From the NCBI RefSeq assembly GCF_001866655.1, contig NZ_MLYR01000080.1:1-36463 (forward strand): a stretch of DNA of 36,463 bases, given 5' to 3'. The stretch comes from Bacillus sp. MUM 116 (GTDB lineage Bacteria > Bacillota > Bacilli > Bacillales > Cytobacillaceae). Shown here in pieces: positions 1 to 8,442 of this stretch. The notes beneath the pieces are model-generated. The model saw nothing but the letters and a program-made list of their open reading frames with translations. It was not told the origin of the DNA and searched no databases. The position numbers and the translations under genes were made by a program. Positions within the stretch are counted from its first letter, which is position 1, and each line of letters begins with the position of its first letter.

Positions 1-80
1 ATCAACCCGTATAACTAAATGCTTCGTGGCATCTTTTTGTAAGAACATTTGCGAAAATGGCCTAGAAACTTAGTAAAGGA

Positions 81-125
81 CTCTTATTAAGATCTAAAAG
101 TAACAAAGTTTACGAAAAGAGCCTT
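81..125 (-). repeat. Left copy of an inverted dispersed repeat
   Basis: These 45 bases match the reverse complement of 36419-36463 at 41 positions. The core AACAAAGTTTACGAAAAGAG is identical in both. A shorter related stretch lies at 15729-15755. I see no transposase, so this looks like a dispersed non-coding repeat of the genome rather than an insertion sequence end, though the inverted arrangement around the window is notable. Confidence 0.7.
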
Positions 126-188
126 TGTAAAAAGTTTCGTTTCAAAAAACAATCAATGATATTATGAATTTTTCAAACATACTGTAAC

Positions 189-1682
189 CTATAATTCAGG
201 TGTTACAATAGGAGGCCGTCTATGATGAGTAGCTTGTTCATATGAATAAGCGATTTCAATTAAAATAGGTTCACTCCAAGGACGTCCTAAAAATTCAATT
301 CCAATTGGAACCCCAATTGGAGCCGTTAAGGTAGGCCTTGAAAAACCTGCAGGAACCGTTATAGCTGGAAAACCTGTTATGGCTCCTATAATACCATTTC
401 TCCCTGCCTGTGGCTCCCCTACCTTTGCAACAAGCTGTTTTTGATGGGGATATACAATAGCATGAAGATTGTTGTCTGCCATAGATTTGATTACAGTGTT
501 CTTTAACTCCAAACCATAAAGCAAGCGTTCCTTATACTGCGTTTCTTCCAATGGATTTTCTAACGCCTGTGTATCCAATAAGAAGGTTTCAATTCTTTTG
601 TCATAGGTTTTCGAATCGATAAGTTCCTTTAATGATTTTATGGAGGAACTGGTGCTATGGCCTTCCAAATAAGAATTAAATAGGGTTTTAAATTCATAAA
701 CAGTAACATCTTTTTCTAGAACACGATTGGTATCAAGCTCTGGAATATCTAAGTAGACAATCTCGGCACCGTTATTTTTTAAATCCTCAATTGCCTTTTC
801 CATAATACTATTTACTTCCTGATGCTCTGAATCACTTCCAAATAAGGTCTTTAGGACACCTAACCTTTTCCCTTTTAACCCATCTTTTTGTAAGAATTCA
901 GTATAGGTTGCTGGAATATGATTAACATTCCATGCTGTAGTTGAATCATTGGGATTATACCCGGCCAACACGTCCAACATAATTGCAGCATCCTGTACTG
1001 TTCTCGTTATCGGTCCTACCGTTTCCTGAGTAATTGTAGCAGGGATAATTCCCTCACGGCTTAAAAGTCCTTTTGTAGGTCTAAACCCCACAAGACTATT
1101 CGCTGAACCAGGGGAACGAATAGAATTTACCCCATCAGTTCCCATTCCAGCAGTTGCAAAATTACTGGCAATGGAAGCCCCTGTACCGCCGCTTGAACTT
1201 CCAGGAGTTCTTGTTAAATCGTATGGATTTAGCGTCTGCCCTCCTAATGAACTATAGTTCTGAGGTAACATTGCTAATTCACCAAGATTTGATTTCGCAA
1301 TTATGATTGCTCCTGCTTCTCTCAGTTTTTTTACTACAAATGCATCCTTTGTCGGAACGAAATCTTTAAGTATCGTGGCTCCACCTGTTGTTGGCATATC
1401 AGCTGTATCAAAGTTATCCTTTAATATTATTGGTATACCATGTAAGGGCCCTCGTAAATTTCCTTCTATTCTTTCTTTATCAATTTGTGCGGCTTCCACG
1501 AGTGCATTTTCGTTAACACCAATTATGCTTTTCAAATTTGGTCCAGATTTATCATAAGCAGTAATACGGTCTAGATAAATTTGTACTAACTCAACGGATG
1601 TAATTTCTCCCGTTGTTAAAGCTTCCTGTAATTCTTCAATTGTCTTTTCTAATACATTAAACGTCTTTTGAATAGTACTCAT
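189..1682 (-). CDS. Amidase signature family hydrolase
   Basis: Encodes an amidase-signature enzyme, a cytoplasmic amide or ester hydrolase with a Ser-cisSer-Lys triad. Numbering from an upstream TTG, the general base is Lys92 in ILKDNFD, the cis-Ser is Ser168 in GSSSGG, and the nucleophile is Ser191 in VNSIRSP. I place the start at the ATG at 1682 because GGGAG lies six bases upstream; a longer reading from TTG at 1694 would begin inside that ribosome binding site. This gives 497 aa, normal for the family. It is the last gene of a minus-strand group with a CodB-like permease and a FAH-family enzyme, so a small amide released from a heterocycle is a plausible substrate. The exact substrate cannot be read from sequence; GatA is unlikely because no gatB or gatC is present. 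Confidence 0.9.
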   Translation of the reverse strand: MSTIQKTFNVLEKTIEELQEALTTGEITSVELVQIYLDRITAYDKSGPNLKSIIGVNENALVEAAQIDKERIEGNLRGPLHGIPIILKDNFDTADMPTTGGATILKDFVPTKDAFVVKKLREAGAIIIAKSNLGELAMLPQNYSSLGGQTLNPYDLTRTPGSSSGGTGASIASNFATAGMGTDGVNSIRSPGSANSLVGFRPTKGLLSREGIIPATITQETVGPITRTVQDAAIMLDVLAGYNPNDSTTAWNVNHIPATYTEFLQKDGLKGKRLGVLKTLFGSDSEHQEVNSIMEKAIEDLKNNGAEIVYLDIPELDTNRVLEKDVTVYEFKTLFNSYLEGHSTSSSIKSLKELIDSKTYDKRIETFLLDTQALENPLEETQYKERLLYGLELKNTVIKSMADNNLHAIVYPHQKQLVAKVGEPQAGRNGIIGAITGFPAITVPAGFSRPTLTAPIGVPIGIEFLGRPWSEPILIEIAYSYEQATHHRRPPIVTPEL

Positions 1683-1781
1683 TTTTTCTCCCAAAGAGCC
1701 AGAAATGGCCTTTCCTTTCTATTAATGTATAAAAGTAATAAAATGTATACAATAGATAATTTTTTAGTCTAAATTCCCGGA

Positions 1782-3098
1782 CTACACAGATTTATCTGAA
1801 TTCTCAATCGCCAATGATGTATTCCGCTGGACGACTGTTTTACAAATTAGATAAACAATCACAGTTGCCACTACACTCATAATTGCAACAGACAGTTGTG
1901 GTGCATTAAAGTTAATGAATAAAGATATGCCGGAAGCGATTACCCACGTAACAAATGCTAGTGGACGCCATGAACGTTCTGATGCAGACTTCTGTGTTTT
2001 TCGGAATACAATTTGATCCATTATCATGATTGTTCCAATTGGCGGAACAAGAATTCCAAGTAAGTTAAACCATTCAGGTAATTTACCCCAAATTCCAGAT
2101 AATGCAGCAATTATACCAATTACTCCTAACATAACTGTAATCGACCTCATCCCTTTACCAGTCATGTGGGACCATCCAATTGCACCATTGTATAAACAGT
2201 GGGTACATACAGAACCTAAACTAATGAAAACAAACAGAACTGAGACAAAAGATAAAAATGATCCATGGCCTGTAAGAACCATCAAAATATTTCCGCCATT
2301 CGTAACTGCATCAGGAATAACTCCGGTCGCTACGACAATTCCTCCTACGATTTGGGCTACTAAATTCCCTACAGGAAAAGCAGTAATTGATGCCAAAACT
2401 GCTTCCCTTCCATTTTTGGACCAACGAGTAAAATCCGCTGTCATTGTCCCAGAGTCAGCAAACCCGGCAAAAACCATAGACGCCACCATACCCATTGTAA
2501 TCGCTCCTGCAGAACTAACAACAGGCTTATATTCCAAGATACCAGTAACTCCTGATTTTACTGCAAACACAATTGCCACAATACTGAGAACAACATAAAG
2601 TGGAGCGGCAATCCAGCCTAAAACAGATAGTGCCTTTATTCCCAAGAAGGTGATTGCGATATAAATCAAACCACCCACTATAATCATCAGGATTTCATTA
2701 TATCCAAATGTATTATGCATCATTGCTCCAGTTAACCCTACATTAACTGCAAACCAACCAATTACGACTACTGCAAGCAAACCAGAAACTAAATAATATC
2801 CCCTTTTCCCAAAGGATTCTTTAGCTAATAGATTAAAGTTTAATCCAGTTTCCCCAGCACGGTAACTAAGGAATCCGACGAATATAAACAAAGCAAGATT
2901 TCCTAAAAGCATACCTATTGCTCCATTTACAAACCCTAACTGAGCCACAACAGTACCGCCAAATACAGCACTAAATAATTGCATTGGGAATCCAAACCAT
3001 ACAGCAACTATTGAACCTAAAGATTTCCGGTAGTCTTTTGGAACAGCTACCTGTTCAAATTCAGGATCTAAAGACCTTTGTTCCATTTCTTTACTCAT
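1782..3098 (-). CDS. NCS1-family permease, cytosine permease (CodB) like
   Basis: A 438-aa integral membrane protein, hydrophobic almost throughout and of the size expected for a 12-helix NCS1 transporter. The N-terminal region (VPKDYRKSLGSIVAVWFGFP, then GGTVVAQLGF) and the SGTMTADFTRW stretch in the middle resemble the CodB branch more than the PucI branch seen at 27770. NCS1 CodB members import nucleobases with a cation. It lies 115 bases after the FAH gene and 100 bases before the amidase on the same strand, with no terminator seen between, so co-transcription is likely. The imported compound is probably a cyclic amide, nucleobase or ureide processed by the two neighbours. Family is clear; substrate is inference. 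Confidence 0.88.
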   Translation of the reverse strand: MSKEMEQRSLDPEFEQVAVPKDYRKSLGSIVAVWFGFPMQLFSAVFGGTVVAQLGFVNGAIGMLLGNLALFIFVGFLSYRAGETGLNFNLLAKESFGKRGYYLVSGLLAVVVIGWFAVNVGLTGAMMHNTFGYNEILMIIVGGLIYIAITFLGIKALSVLGWIAAPLYVVLSIVAIVFAVKSGVTGILEYKPVVSSAGAITMGMVASMVFAGFADSGTMTADFTRWSKNGREAVLASITAFPVGNLVAQIVGGIVVATGVIPDAVTNGGNILMVLTGHGSFLSFVSVLFVFISLGSVCTHCLYNGAIGWSHMTGKGMRSITVMLGVIGIIAALSGIWGKLPEWFNLLGILVPPIGTIMIMDQIVFRKTQKSASERSWRPLAFVTWVIASGISLFINFNAPQLSVAIMSVVATVIVYLICKTVVQRNTSLAIENSDKSV

Positions 3099-3212
3099 TT
3101 TATTACCTCCTAATTAAGACTAGCAAATAAATTAATAGAGCAAATCAAACTAGTAGGTTTCTCTAAGATGGTTCATGTGAATCAGTTGTCTAAATCAATG
3201 GGGATTCGTCAA

Positions 3213-4154
3213 TCACAGTTCATAACTTCTTTCAATTTTCTTTACTCTATTTGTTAAAACTCCAATTGGCTGAATTTCGCACTCTACCACATCGCCATCC
3301 TTCAAAAATCTTGGAGGATCACTTGCATAGCCACAACCCCCAGGTGTAGCTGTTGCGATGATATCGCCAGGTTCAAGTGTAAATCCTTCAGAAATTGCAG
3401 CAATAATTTCTGGGATCTGGAATAACATTGAGCTGGTAGAAATTTCTTGGCGAACTTCTCCATTTACACGTAAAGTCATAAAAAGGGAATGAGGGTCTGT
3501 TATCTCTCCTTTGTCTACTATTGCAGGACCAACTGGGCAAAATGTATCGAGGCCTTTTCCCTGATAAAATTGAGAAACTCTAAACTGAAGATCCCGTGCG
3601 CTGATATCATTTAATATCGTATAACCAAAAACGTGATCCATGGCAGCAGTAACAGGTATATTTCTCCCACGTTTACCGATTACAAAACATAGCTCAATTT
3701 CATAATCAAGCTTATTCGTTAATGTCGGATCCAGATGAATAAAATCATTGGATCCTATAACTGAGGATGCCGGCTTGGCAAAAAATACTGGAACTTCTGG
3801 CAATTGATACGGAGCTCCTGTTGCTTTTGAATTTTGTTCAATATGCTCCTCATAATTTAAACCTAAACATATCACTTCCCGACGTGGTCGTGGGAGCGGA
3901 GCTAATAGTTTAACAGATTCTGAAGGAACAGCAAATTCATCAAGTAAACCGCTTTCAAACCATGCACTCCAGTTTTCATAAATCAGAGGTAATATGAATT
4001 CGTGGTCTTCAATAAAATCGGCCATTGAAGTAGGAGGTCTTTTTACTAATTGTGTATCCTCCAATAATTCAGCAATGATAACAATCTTTCCATCCCATTC
4101 AATTCCGTAGCTATATTTGGCGAGTGGTTTTGTTTCAAAAGATACAAATCGCAT
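3213..4154 (-). CDS. Fumarylacetoacetate hydrolase family protein
   Basis: A 313-aa FAH-superfamily enzyme. Residues 1-90 form the variable N-terminal part and 92-305 the catalytic FAH fold. The metal ligands are visible as Glu152 and Glu154 (DYEIELCFVIG) and Asp183 (LNDISARD); the QGKGLDTFCPVGP loop at about 198-210 is typical of the group that includes acylpyruvate hydrolases, oxaloacetate decarboxylases and hydroxyhepta-dienedioate isomerases. The start has AAGGGG eight bases upstream. It heads the cluster with the CodB-like permease and the amidase. The family acts on 2- or 3-oxo acids, so here it may process a ring-opening product; some databases call relatives ureidoglycolate lyase, a name I would not apply without assay. 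Confidence 0.88.
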   Translation of the reverse strand: MRFVSFETKPLAKYSYGIEWDGKIVIIAELLEDTQLVKRPPTSMADFIEDHEFILPLIYENWSAWFESGLLDEFAVPSESVKLLAPLPRPRREVICLGLNYEEHIEQNSKATGAPYQLPEVPVFFAKPASSVIGSNDFIHLDPTLTNKLDYEIELCFVIGKRGRNIPVTAAMDHVFGYTILNDISARDLQFRVSQFYQGKGLDTFCPVGPAIVDKGEITDPHSLFMTLRVNGEVRQEISTSSMLFQIPEIIAAISEGFTLEPGDIIATATPGGCGYASDPPRFLKDGDVVECEIQPIGVLTNRVKKIERSYEL

Positions 4155-4353
4155 TTTATTCCCCTTTTAAAAACAATATTTTTTCCGCAAATTATTCTTG
4201 AGTCATACTTCCTTTGATAGTCAGTACCTCCAAACAATATAATTTGTGTGTATTCCCTTTCTAACTCCCCTTTCTTATCATTGGATTTACTACTAGCAGT
4301 AACCTTATTTTCTGGAGAACACCTCCTCAATTAAATCGTTAAATCGCCTACAA

Positions 4354-4366
4354 AATGATTGGTTAA
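4354..4366 (+). promoter_or_regulatory. Candidate PucR box
   Basis: AATGATTGGTTAA differs at one position from the Bacillus subtilis PucR box as I recall it (WWWCNTTGGTTAA). It lies 200 bases upstream of the FAH gene. A pucR gene is present in the window. The match is short and could be chance. Confidence 0.35.
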
Positions 4367-4531
4367 ATAGTTTTTAAGGTATTAAAAAAATGATTAAGTA
4401 ATTTACTGATAGCCGCTTACAAAAACATCAATATATGAGCTCTCAAACTCCACTTCCCATGTCGTCTGTCGACAGATAATCCAATATCATTAAGACTTTT
4501 AGTTATATGCACCGTCCTTGTTGCTTATTAC

Positions 4532-4544
4532 AAAACAGCGTTTC
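4532..4544 (-). promoter_or_regulatory. Operator-like motif, copy a
   Basis: The plus strand reads AAAACAGCGTTTC, fitting NNAACNNNGTTTC, with TTGCTTATTA just to its left. Same architecture as the copies at 8430, 8782, 25801, 25857, 29394, 29728 and 31773. It is 380 bases from the FAH start codon, far for a repressor site unless the leader is long. Confidence 0.4.
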
Positions 4545-4728
4545 TAATTAATCATAAATAAAGAATACCATCACATTTTTGTAAATTCAATATTAATTTT
4601 TAAATTTTCTTAAAATTATTTAACAGAAGGTAACTCGTTTAACATCATTACACCCTTAACAAACAAATAAATTAAATCCACTCTTAGGATTCTCTCACCC
4701 CTTAAATTTTTTCACCTCTTATGTAACA

Positions 4729-4771
4729 TTTTGTCGAATAATATGATATATTTATCAAGAATTTTGTCGAA
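4729..4771 (+). promoter_or_regulatory. Two tandem Spo0A-box-like sites
   Basis: TTTTGTCGAA occurs at 4729-4738 and again at 4762-4771, inside a 17-base direct repeat (4728-4744 and 4761-4777), spaced 33 bases or about three helical turns. TGTCGAA is the core of the Spo0A binding site in Bacillus. They precede the small gene at 4930. Function is inferred from the motif and tandem spacing only. Confidence 0.5.
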
Positions 4772-4929
4772 TAATATCAGCGTTAAGCAAAAAGTCCGAT
4801 CACATTCAGCAAGACAGGGAGTTAATAACTTTCTTACGAACCAATACGAATTTACTATCAGCCTTCAACTTATCAATATAAGTCTTTGATAATCAAAATT
4901 CTAAAATTAAATTTTTTTGAGGTGCAAAT

Positions 4930-5052
4930 ATGGCATTTAATCTTAAAAGTAAATTGTTAGAGAAGAAAAAAAAGAAGGAAATACTTGTTCGTAGATTAGA
5001 TTTGCTGTTGCAACAAAACAGAAAATTGAAGTCTGATAGAAAAGAATCTTAG
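4930..5052 (+). CDS. Small basic lysine-rich protein, 40 aa
   Basis: A short plus-strand gene preceded by TTGAGGTGC and followed 53 bases later by a strong hairpin terminator. The protein starts MAFNLKSKLLEKKKKKEIL and continues with an RRLDLLLQQNRKLK segment, so it is very rich in Lys and Arg with a predicted amphipathic helix and no membrane segment. It is isolated between opposing genes. Two candidate 0A boxes lie 160-200 bases upstream, suggesting control at the onset of stationary phase or sporulation. It is not clearly a SinI, Spo0E or Fur-regulated basic protein family member. The case for a real gene rests on the ribosome site, the terminator and the biased composition. Confidence 0.55.
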   Translation: MAFNLKSKLLEKKKKKEILVRRLDLLLQQNRKLKSDRKES

Positions 5053-5104
5053 ACTAATTCTCACTTAAAAGCTTCAATAACTACCTCCCAACTCATCCAT
5101 AAAT

Positions 5105-5137
5105 AAAAAGAGATTCAAAATTTATGAATCTCTTTTT
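5105..5137. terminator. Bidirectional hairpin terminator
   Basis: AAAAAGAGATTCA and TGAATCTCTTTTT form a perfect 13-bp stem with a 7-base loop, with T-runs in both orientations. It can end the 40-aa gene on the plus strand and the CotQ-like gene on the minus strand (stop at 5188). Confidence 0.88.
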
Positions 5138-5187
5138 GTTCTACTACTCTTTTAAATTAATTATCGAACTACCACTGCAAATTTTCT

Positions 5188-6537
5188 TTATAGCCACCTA
5201 ATAAAAGGTGGGATGCTTTGAGGAAAGTTAAATAGATTAAATGGATCATATTTAGTTTTCACTTCGCGAAGCCTGTTAAAATTTTCACCATAGTATGCAG
5301 TTGGCCAATTTCTAATAATACGATCCGGCCAATTTACATAGTCACCTGTTGTATAAGGTGATAAGGCTCGCCTTAATTCTTCGATCCAGCGAATGTTAAT
5401 CTCTTCATCATCTGGATCTTTCCATGTAGCAAGATACTCCTGTGCAATAATGGCTTTCCGGTAGTAGAAAGCAGTTGCATTTGGGGCAACCCTACCGGCT
5501 GCTCCTCCAAGAGATTGGTGCCAGATACTTGAATTTTCATTTGGAGCATTGGCTAATAATTGTTTCATCTTCGAGATTGCTTCCTTAGGAAAAGGTGTAT
5601 TAAGAAAAGATCCTGATCTTTTAAGCAGGGCTGGTCGATTCCCACTTGGATCGTCAAAAAATCGCACTGCCTTAATATAGGGGATTTCCTTTATCGATAC
5701 ACTTGTAGGTGAACCAGTGTTGGTTAAAGGTTGGAGAATCTGTTTTAACCTGGATGATGTGCCTACAAATTCACCTTGAACAATAATTTGGTTTGCTTTT
5801 CTTGATTTTAATTCAATTTCTGATGTAAGGTGTTCATCCGTATTTGGCGCCCAACTCTGCCAGGCATTAAATACAGCTTCTAAATCTTCCCACTCCCATA
5901 TAATAGAGAATACTGACACCTTGGAAATGGGGTGCACATTGAATGTAAGGGAAGTAACAACACCAAAGTTTCCTCCTCCTCCCCCACAGCAAGCCCAAAA
6001 AAGATCACTATGTTCTGTTTTGTTTGCTTTAATCAATTCAGCATCTTTACGTCCACTTGCTTTTACCATTTCAATTTCAACCAAATTGTCACAAGTTAGC
6101 CCAAACAAGCGGGTTAACATCCCAATCCCCCCGCCGAGTGTAAGTCCAACAAGCCCCACACTACTTTCGGTTCCTGCGGGAATGGTTGTACCATATTTCC
6201 ATAATGTATTATATACTTGTCCTAAATTTGCACCAGCCTCTATTTTTACCGTCATGGATTTACGATTGAATGTGATTCTGTCCATTTCGCTTACATCAAT
6301 GATAAGACCACCATTAACTAATGAAAAATTTTCATAGCTATGCCGGCCGCTCCTCACTCGAAACGGTATATTTTTCTCCCTCACCCATCTCACTGCATTT
6401 AAGACATCTTGGACATTCTGACAAAATACAATAACCCTTGGGAATATTGGGATGCTTAAATTATTATTTATTCTTGCCTGTCTATATTCAGGATCATCAG
6501 GTGTCACGATTCGTCCAGTAAGCTCCGTCTTTTTCAA
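5188..6537 (-). CDS. cotQ: FAD-linked oxidase, CotQ (YvdP)-like, berberine bridge enzyme family
   Basis: A 449-aa flavoprotein of the p-cresol methylhydroxylase/BBE group. The N-terminal FAD domain carries RSGRHSYENFS with His66 and GLTCDNL with Cys149, the two residues that bind FAD covalently in bicovalent BBE enzymes; the glycine-rich GLTLGGGIGML at about 131-141 contacts the cofactor. The C-terminal BBE segment (YYGENFNRLREVK, KYDPFNLFNFPQSI) is intact. The opening LTGRIVTPDDPEY and the length match Bacillus subtilis CotQ, a spore coat protein. It has no signal peptide. It stands alone, with a terminator downstream. No sugar or alcohol substrate can be assigned. Confidence 0.82.
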   Translation of the reverse strand: MKKTELTGRIVTPDDPEYRQARINNNLSIPIFPRVIVFCQNVQDVLNAVRWVREKNIPFRVRSGRHSYENFSLVNGGLIIDVSEMDRITFNRKSMTVKIEAGANLGQVYNTLWKYGTTIPAGTESSVGLVGLTLGGGIGMLTRLFGLTCDNLVEIEMVKASGRKDAELIKANKTEHSDLFWACCGGGGGNFGVVTSLTFNVHPISKVSVFSIIWEWEDLEAVFNAWQSWAPNTDEHLTSEIELKSRKANQIIVQGEFVGTSSRLKQILQPLTNTGSPTSVSIKEIPYIKAVRFFDDPSGNRPALLKRSGSFLNTPFPKEAISKMKQLLANAPNENSSIWHQSLGGAAGRVAPNATAFYYRKAIIAQEYLATWKDPDDEEINIRWIEELRRALSPYTTGDYVNWPDRIIRNWPTAYYGENFNRLREVKTKYDPFNLFNFPQSIPPFIRWL

Positions 6538-6827
6538 TACATAACCCCTTTCACAATAGTTTTGAGATATGTAATATACTATGGGGAATTTTAAAAAAAG
6601 ACATAGGCAGCTATATGGGGAAATATAAGGAGTTAATAATGTTCATAGTGTTGCTTTGCTCCATAATCTTGATACTGGTGAGTATCTGATACCAAGTGGT
6701 CGCCATTATAGCCTACTGTTTCCTGCGGGTTATACAAAAATCTCATATATGCTGAAAAAAGTATCCGAACTGATTTTGAGGACAAGCATATGATAAATTA
6801 AATCTTATTTTTAAAGGAGGGATAAAT
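6538..6827. other. Intergenic region with a possible gene remnant
   Basis: On the plus strand 6629-6793 is open for 54 codons and reads like protein (HNLDTGEYLIPSGRHYSLLF near the centre) but has no good start. A competing 24-codon frame from the ATG at 6616, with a hydrophobic MFIVLLCSIILILVSI stretch, sits behind AAGGAG. Either may be a fragment of a lost gene. The region also contains the leader of the gene at 6828. Confidence 0.3.
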
Positions 6828-7202
6828 ATGAATCTTAATACTGTACTCATCGAATGGAACCCAACTACGGGCATGCTTACCTACAGCGTTGAAGGACATA
6901 TGCAAACATCGATCGTCGTTTCGATGACTAAACCGCGTCGCGCGCAGCTCAATCGGTTCCTTTCTAACGATCAAATGCTTCCAATCATAACGCGTTGGAA
7001 CGCACTGATTGAGATGACCAAGGGTCCGGTTACTTTTGGTCCAACGAACTCACCAGATAACATCCCAAACACCTTCAGCGGGATAATAGGTGAGCTTGCG
7101 ACTGCCGGAGTAAATATGCAAATTCATCTTAAACACCAGTACAATATCGTAACCTCTCTCTGCCCTATTCCTATTATTCCACCAAATCCGTATAATCCAT
7201 AA
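6828..7202 (+). CDS. Hypothetical protein, 124 aa
   Basis: I do not recognise this protein. It has a strong ribosome site (AAAGGAGGG, 7 bases before ATG) and a hairpin terminator about 200 bases downstream, so it is probably expressed. There is no signal peptide or membrane segment. The chain reads as a compact mixed alpha/beta domain ending in a proline-rich tail (CPIPIIPPNPYNP). Codons such as GCG, CGC and CGT (around CGCGTCGCGCGCAG) are richer in G+C than in its surroundings, which suggests recent acquisition. It is the only sizeable plus-strand gene between 5 and 14 kb. Function unknown. Confidence 0.65.
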   Translation: MNLNTVLIEWNPTTGMLTYSVEGHMQTSIVVSMTKPRRAQLNRFLSNDQMLPIITRWNALIEMTKGPVTFGPTNSPDNIPNTFSGIIGELATAGVNMQIHLKHQYNIVTSLCPIPIIPPNPYNP

Positions 7203-7404
7203 ATTATTATCTAGAGGAAAGCACATTGTATTAACGCCGCCATACTTTATTTTAAAAATCCCTGTTTTGATACCTACAGATCTAACTGAACGCAATTATT
7301 TAAGAAATAGTCCACGTAAATATCACAACAAATTTCCAATGGTAACCCTTCATATAATCCAGCATTATATGGAGACAATGGTGAATACGTAAATAATTTA
7401 CTTA

Positions 7405-7431
7405 TTACCACTGTTTTTAGTGGTAATTTTT
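7405..7431 (+). terminator. Hairpin terminator after the 124-aa gene
   Basis: TTACCACT and AGTGGTAA form an 8-bp stem with a 6-base loop, followed by TTTTT. Plus-strand orientation fits the gene at 6828-7202. Confidence 0.75.
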
Positions 7432-7943
7432 CAAACAAGGATAATAATTAAAAATTATAAGTTTGGGTCATTAAAAAATAATTGATCTTACTGCTGTTTT
7501 TACCTTTGTCGAGGGTAAATTAAACATAAAATTACAAAAGATTTATGATCTTTAGACAACAATAGAGAAAAACGGATTTAGCTGCTCACTGGTTTTGCTC
7601 TCGGGTATCTAAATAACATGCAGGATTTAAGCGTACCAATCGCAAAATACTGAATTCTGATAAAACAGAATTTTAATAAAAGAAACAGCACTCTAAATAT
7701 TAGCTTTTTAACTTACAAGATTTAGGATGAATTCACGAAGGTATATGTTTACAAGCTTAAAAAATGGGCTAAAGGCGCCATTTGAACTACATAAAATTTC
7801 AAAGAGAAACTGTTACAAGTGATTAAAGCTATCGACACTTTATTTTTCTTTTTCTCTCATTTATTTATATCACTGAATGGAATAACGCCCCCCCGATTGG
7901 ATATTATCTGCTTAAATCAATTTCTAAGTGACTTAAATAAAAA

Positions 7944-7980
7944 AAGTGCTAAGAGAGTTTTTATTTCCTCCTCAGCACTT
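7944..7980 (-). terminator. Hairpin terminator downstream of the YhfH-like gene
   Basis: On the minus strand AAGTGCT pairs with AGCACTT around a 23-base interior that can pair partly (GAG with CTC), followed by a T-run. It lies 14 bases beyond the TAA that would end the read-through extension of the YhfH-like frame. Confidence 0.7.
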
Positions 7981-8110
7981 ACCTATGATTAAGTTATAAA
8001 GCGATGGTTGTTATTTGAGCTTTCCCAGTAATCCCACACTTTTCTTTTTTATACTCAAGGTACTTACCGAGAAATGAGAAATTCAAAAGCTCTTGTATTA
8101 CACCGCTTTT

Positions 8111-8293
8111 TCAATATTCATTTTTTATTCCAATCTCAATCTCTTTCTTTAAGCAATGTTCACACTTAGTCAGATACGATTCATGCTGTTCGATAATAAC
8201 ATAGCCGCAATCAAAACAAATTTTTGAAGGGAGATTTTTATAAAACCCAAGGTAATCAGTGTCTTTCCGTTCAATTGTAATATTTGCGCACAT
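8111..8293 (-). CDS. YhfH-like small zinc-ribbon protein
   Basis: A 60-aa protein with the pattern FYKNLPSKICFDCGYVI followed by IEQHESYLTKCEHCL, i.e. two CxxC pairs (CFDC and CEHC) in a zinc-ribbon arrangement. This matches the YhfH family of Bacillaceae as I know it (NLPxKxCxxCGxxIxEQxExYxxxCxxC). A strong GAGGAGG precedes the ATG. The function of the family is not known to me; a metal-binding or RNA/protein contact role is a guess. Beyond the TGA stop the same frame stays open for 38 codons to a TAA at 7994, just before the terminator, so the gene may have been longer once. Confidence 0.7.
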   Translation of the reverse strand: MCANITIERKDTDYLGFYKNLPSKICFDCGYVIIEQHESYLTKCEHCLKKEIEIGIKNEY

Positions 8294-8429
8294 AAAAATC
8301 CTCCTCTTAATCTAGTTTATTAATCCTGAATGAAATTTCAGTCTAACTAGTTCATTGGTATAAAAGTATACATTTCATTAATACAATTTTTATTAATAAT
8401 TAGATGGCCACATTACCGTTTTATAATAA

Positions 8430-8442
8430 ACAACGATGTTTC
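8430..8442 (-). promoter_or_regulatory. Operator-like motif, copy b
   Basis: Plus strand ACAACGATGTTTC, flanked by AATAA on the left and ATTTTAAG on the right, as in the copies at 25801 and 31773. It lies 137 bases upstream of the YhfH-like gene, an unexpected target, so it may be a relic of a lost gene. Confidence 0.45.

Larger units (their letters stand above)
4155..4929. other. Gene-poor regulatory stretch
   Basis: About 775 bases with no convincing long gene. It holds a candidate PucR site (4354-4366), one copy of the shared operator-like motif (4532-4544) and two candidate 0A boxes (4729-4771). A 31-codon GTG-started reading frame on the minus strand (4417-4512, preceded by AAGGACG) lies directly downstream of the motif copy, but nothing supports it beyond a ribosome site. 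A strong GAGGAGGTG at 4322-4330 (minus strand) is followed by no usable start in register. Confidence 0.6.
7203..8110. other. Long gene-poor stretch
   Basis: Contains the terminator for the 124-aa gene (7405-7431), an AT-rich stretch with no recognisable gene, and the minus-strand terminator at 7944-7980. An open frame at 7320-7451 on the plus strand lacks a start and runs through the terminator hairpin. Bases 7994-8110 form an in-frame continuation of the YhfH-like gene beyond its TGA stop. Confidence 0.6.

Noticed and set aside
4046..4330. 94-codon minus-strand frame overlapping the FAH start
   Set aside because: It begins with TTG that lies in a ribosome-site-like GAGGAGG, overlaps the FAH gene in another frame and has no protein-family character.
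4464..4476. TCTGTCGACAGA palindrome
   Set aside because: Resembles a third 0A-box or a LexA-type site only partly; no gene context supports it.
7320..7451. Open plus-strand frame after the 124-aa gene
   Set aside because: No start codon and it runs through the terminator hairpin; most likely chance.
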